Positions 6,940-8,216 of a stretch of 8,216 nt of DNA are shown here, in pieces. Under the pieces are notes generated by a model. The model was not told where the DNA came from and did no database searches. It saw only the letters and a list, made by a program, of their open reading frames with translations. Both the position numbers and the translations under genes were made by a program. Origin of the DNA: Gammaproteobacteria bacterium (GTDB taxonomy: Bacteria > Pseudomonadota > Gammaproteobacteria > Pseudomonadales > Pseudohongiellaceae); the NCBI GenBank assembly GCA_002719575.1, contig PBHS01000022.1, forward strand, positions 25,771 to 33,986. Reading direction: 5' to 3'. Each line of letters starts with the position of its first letter. The first letter of the stretch is position 1.

Positions 6940-7385
6940 GAGAAACCAGAGAAAGGCGTGCAGAGCGCAGCGCTAAGCTGGCTGAACTGAGAGAACTAGA
7001 GGAGACTGAGGTTGAGCAAGTCACCAAGTCCAGGAGGGGGCAAGGTGTTTTCCGAGCTAATCCAGAGGAAATTGAATCCGGTTGCGGAGTAACAGGTGTT
7101 GCAAATTCAAAGCACTTGATTGCAAGTCATATTAAGCTATGGTCCAAGTTGAATAACCGTGAGCGCCTTGACGGCAATATTGGGCTGCTTCTATCGCCTC
7201 ATGTGGATCATTTCTTCGATAAGGGCCATATCACGTTTTCGGATAACGGCGATTTAATGGCTAGTTTCTCCGCTGATAAAGAAGCCCTTGATAAATGGTA
7301 GATTCTGCGGACGAATGTTGTAACCTTCAATAAGCTTCAGCTAAAGTACATGAAATATCATAGGGAGGCAGTTTTGAACCAATGA
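6930..7385 (+). pseudogene. Decayed HNH_2-type endonuclease gene
   Basis: One reading frame is open from 6783 to 7298 and continues, after a single TAG at 7299-7301, to TGA at 7383-7385. It encodes a charged stretch, then the hallmarks of HNH endonucleases of the Pfam HNH_2 type: RRGQGVFR (7032-7055), CGVTG (7083-7097), ASHIKLW with the first catalytic His (7128-7130), and GLLLSPHVDHFFDKG with the last His region. The C-terminal ending typical of the family, with a Gln before YMKYHREAV, lies after the TAG in the same frame. The Asn normally just before GLLL is Ile (7179-7181). No ATG or GTG in the frame precedes the domain; the only standard start is TTG at 7116, inside the domain. The left boundary is uncertain. 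The gene is probably a remnant; suppression of the TAG is a less likely alternative. Intact relatives are often free-standing or restriction-linked nucleases. Confidence 0.75.
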
Positions 7386-7465
7386 GCAGAGAAACTAACC
7401 AACTCGCACAAGTTCAAAAAATAGCTATGAACTCTTCTGAGTCTGGCTATCAGGGTCACGAATGA
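7382..7465 (+). CDS. Possible 27-residue ORF linked by ATGA overlaps
   Basis: This short frame starts at an ATG that overlaps the TGA ending the HNH frame (ATGA at 7382-7385) and ends at a TGA that overlaps the ATG of the next gene (ATGA at 7462-7465). The peptide would be hydrophilic, without a signal or recognisable motif. An AGGGAGG tract lies upstream at 7360-7366, farther than ideal (15 bases). It could be a coupling leader for the following gene, or chance; at this length codon statistics cannot decide. Confidence 0.25.
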   Translation: MSRETNQLAQVQKIAMNSSESGYQGHE

Positions 7466-7635
7466 CCAAGATTTTAACAACAATAGTCCTAACGCTATCT
7501 GTCCTTCCATCGGTTTGGATTGCTCAATTGTTTGGCCCGTGTAACTATGAAGACTGCATAATAGGGGGCATGCAAGGATTTACATCTGATGTGGCTGCAG
7601 TTAGGATTCTCGGCTGGCAAAACGGAAATTCCTGA
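7462..7635 (+). CDS. Small exported cysteine-containing protein, 57 residues
   Basis: The frame encodes 57 residues starting with a basic residue and a hydrophobic stretch (about 4-22) like a Sec signal peptide or a single membrane anchor. The rest carries Cys27 and Cys32 in the motif CNYEDCIIGGMQG, followed by TSDVAA. This resembles a pattern I recall from small uncharacterised proteobacterial exported proteins: a (Y/N)-acidic-Cys-Ile segment, a Met-x-Gly, a Ser-Asp-x-Ala-Ala, and usually a later Cys. The usual later Cys is missing, so the C-terminus may be shortened or changed. AGGG at 7452-7455 sits six bases before the ATG and supports the start, which also overlaps the stop of the 27-codon frame. 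The cupin gene starts 45 bases after the stop. The function is unknown. Confidence 0.55.
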   Translation: MTKILTTIVLTLSVLPSVWIAQLFGPCNYEDCIIGGMQGFTSDVAAVRILGWQNGNS

Positions 7636-7668
7636 CTCGATAACTGTAGCACCGGCAATATCAATACT

Positions 7669-7673
7669 GAGGA
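7669..7673 (+). promoter_or_regulatory. Ribosome-binding site of the cupin gene
   Basis: GAGGA lies seven bases before the ATG at 7681. It is a strong Shine-Dalgarno and fixes this start, from which a clean signal peptide follows. Confidence 0.65.
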
Positions 7674-7680
7674 AAAAGAC

Positions 7681-8216
7681 ATGTATCGACTGAGTTTTAT
7701 CGCCCTGCTCGCCGGGACTTTGCCAGTTCTATCGGCTCTCGCCGACGACAGCGGTTCAATCATCATCCCCAAGCGCGAAATAAACCAAGTGCTATTACAG
7801 GGCCTGGACAGACTGGCTGATGGCCGAGCCGTTAGTGATATTGTGGTCAAGCATCTGAATGTCGGCGAAGAAAACCTGGGTGTATCCGTAGTCCAGCGCA
7901 GAAAGGTCGAAGTAATGGATTCTACTTCAGGAATTGCCCATCCGGATCTTGACGAGATTTACTATATAATTTCTGGCACTGGAACCATGGTTACCGGCGG
8001 TGAGTTCGTCGATATGGAATCCAGCATCAGCTCTTTGCTAGGTCCGATGGAGCGTGGTGAGATTCGAGGTGGTGTGGAGCAGTTCGTTGAGCCCGGCGAC
8101 ATCGCCATCATTCCCAAAGGTATGCCCCATGGCTGGCTCAAGATCGATACCGATGCGATCAGTTACATTATCTTCCGTGGCGATCCTAATAAGGTGATGC
8201 AGGAAAAGACCGAGTA
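7681..8216 (+). CDS. Exported cupin-domain protein (3' end outside window)
   Basis: The first 178 residues are visible and the frame runs off the right edge. A Sec signal peptide (about 1-21, ending SALA) sends it to the periplasm. A single cupin beta-barrel follows. Motif 1 is around residues 84-98 (GIAHPDLDEIYYIISG), with His87 and Glu92 in place but Ile85 where the first histidine of the usual HxH pair stands. Motif 2 is at about 139-151 (GDIAIIPKGMPHG), with His150. The segment between the motifs is rather long (about 40 residues). A three-ligand metal site is possible, but the enzyme activity, if any, is unknown; cupins include dioxygenases, isomerases and binding proteins. The gene is visibly richer in GC than the region to its left (38 of 60 bases at 8041-8100 against 19 of 60 at 4021-4080, counted by hand). 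Confidence 0.85.
   Translation, partial: MYRLSFIALLAGTLPVLSALADDSGSIIIPKREINQVLLQGLDRLADGRAVSDIVVKHLNVGEENLGVSVVQRRKVEVMDSTSGIAHPDLDEIYYIISGTGTMVTGGEFVDMESSISSLLGPMERGEIRGGVEQFVEPGDIAIIPKGMPHGWLKIDTDAISYIIFRGDPNKVMQEKTE

Noticed and set aside
7545..7850. 101-codon minus-strand frame opposite the small protein and the cupin gene
   Set aside because: The plus strand here has a strong ribosome-binding site, a signal peptide and a cupin domain; the antisense frame has no recognisable content.
1..8216. CRISPR array, phage genes, toxin-antitoxin pair or other complete defence system
   Set aside because: No regularly spaced repeats and no such protein families were seen; the lone HNH remnant does not make a system.

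Overview
The window looks like a chromosomal segment of a free-living, probably marine, gammaproteobacterium. This is an inference from the exported ester- and sugar-active enzymes, a quinoprotein dehydrogenase of the membrane glucose-dehydrogenase type, moderate and uneven GC, and tRNA-derived fragments that encode their own 3' CCA. Nothing in the sequence fixes the genus.

Layout, left to right. Bases 1-915 hold no convincing gene. They contain a 57-codon open frame of doubtful status (202-375), a decayed tRNA-CAU copy on the minus strand (about 413-462) and a fainter partial copy near 48-66. A type-B carboxylesterase with a signal peptide and complete triad follows (916-2445). The next gap carries a small hairpin and a second tRNA-CAU fragment (about 2491-2539, minus). 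Then come three plus-strand genes for exported proteins: a Tat-type SMP-30/gluconolactonase-like lactonase (2581-3612), 21 bases later an SGNH/GDSL hydrolase with an unrecognised C-terminal extension (3634-4701), and after 186 bases a cysteine-free PQQ-dependent dehydrogenase (4888-6852).

Downstream is a decayed HNH_2-type endonuclease gene (about 6930-7385). It has no start codon, an in-frame TAG, and its predicted HNH asparagine is replaced by isoleucine. It leads through two ATGA overlaps, via a 27-codon frame, into a 57-residue exported cysteine-containing protein (7462-7635). A GC-richer gene for an exported cupin starts at 7681 and runs off the right edge.

How the parts may fit. The quinoprotein would oxidise a sugar or alcohol in the periplasm, and aldose oxidation by the glucose-dehydrogenase family yields a lactone. 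The neighbouring lactonase would open it, and the carboxylesterase and SGNH hydrolase would release or deacylate ester-linked substrates. This periplasmic oxidation and hydrolysis module is inferred from family membership and adjacency, and its true substrate cannot be read from the sequence. No complete new defence, CRISPR or mobile system was found. The most unusual signals are the repeated tRNA-CAU remnants between genes and the decayed HNH gene with its overlapping small frames.
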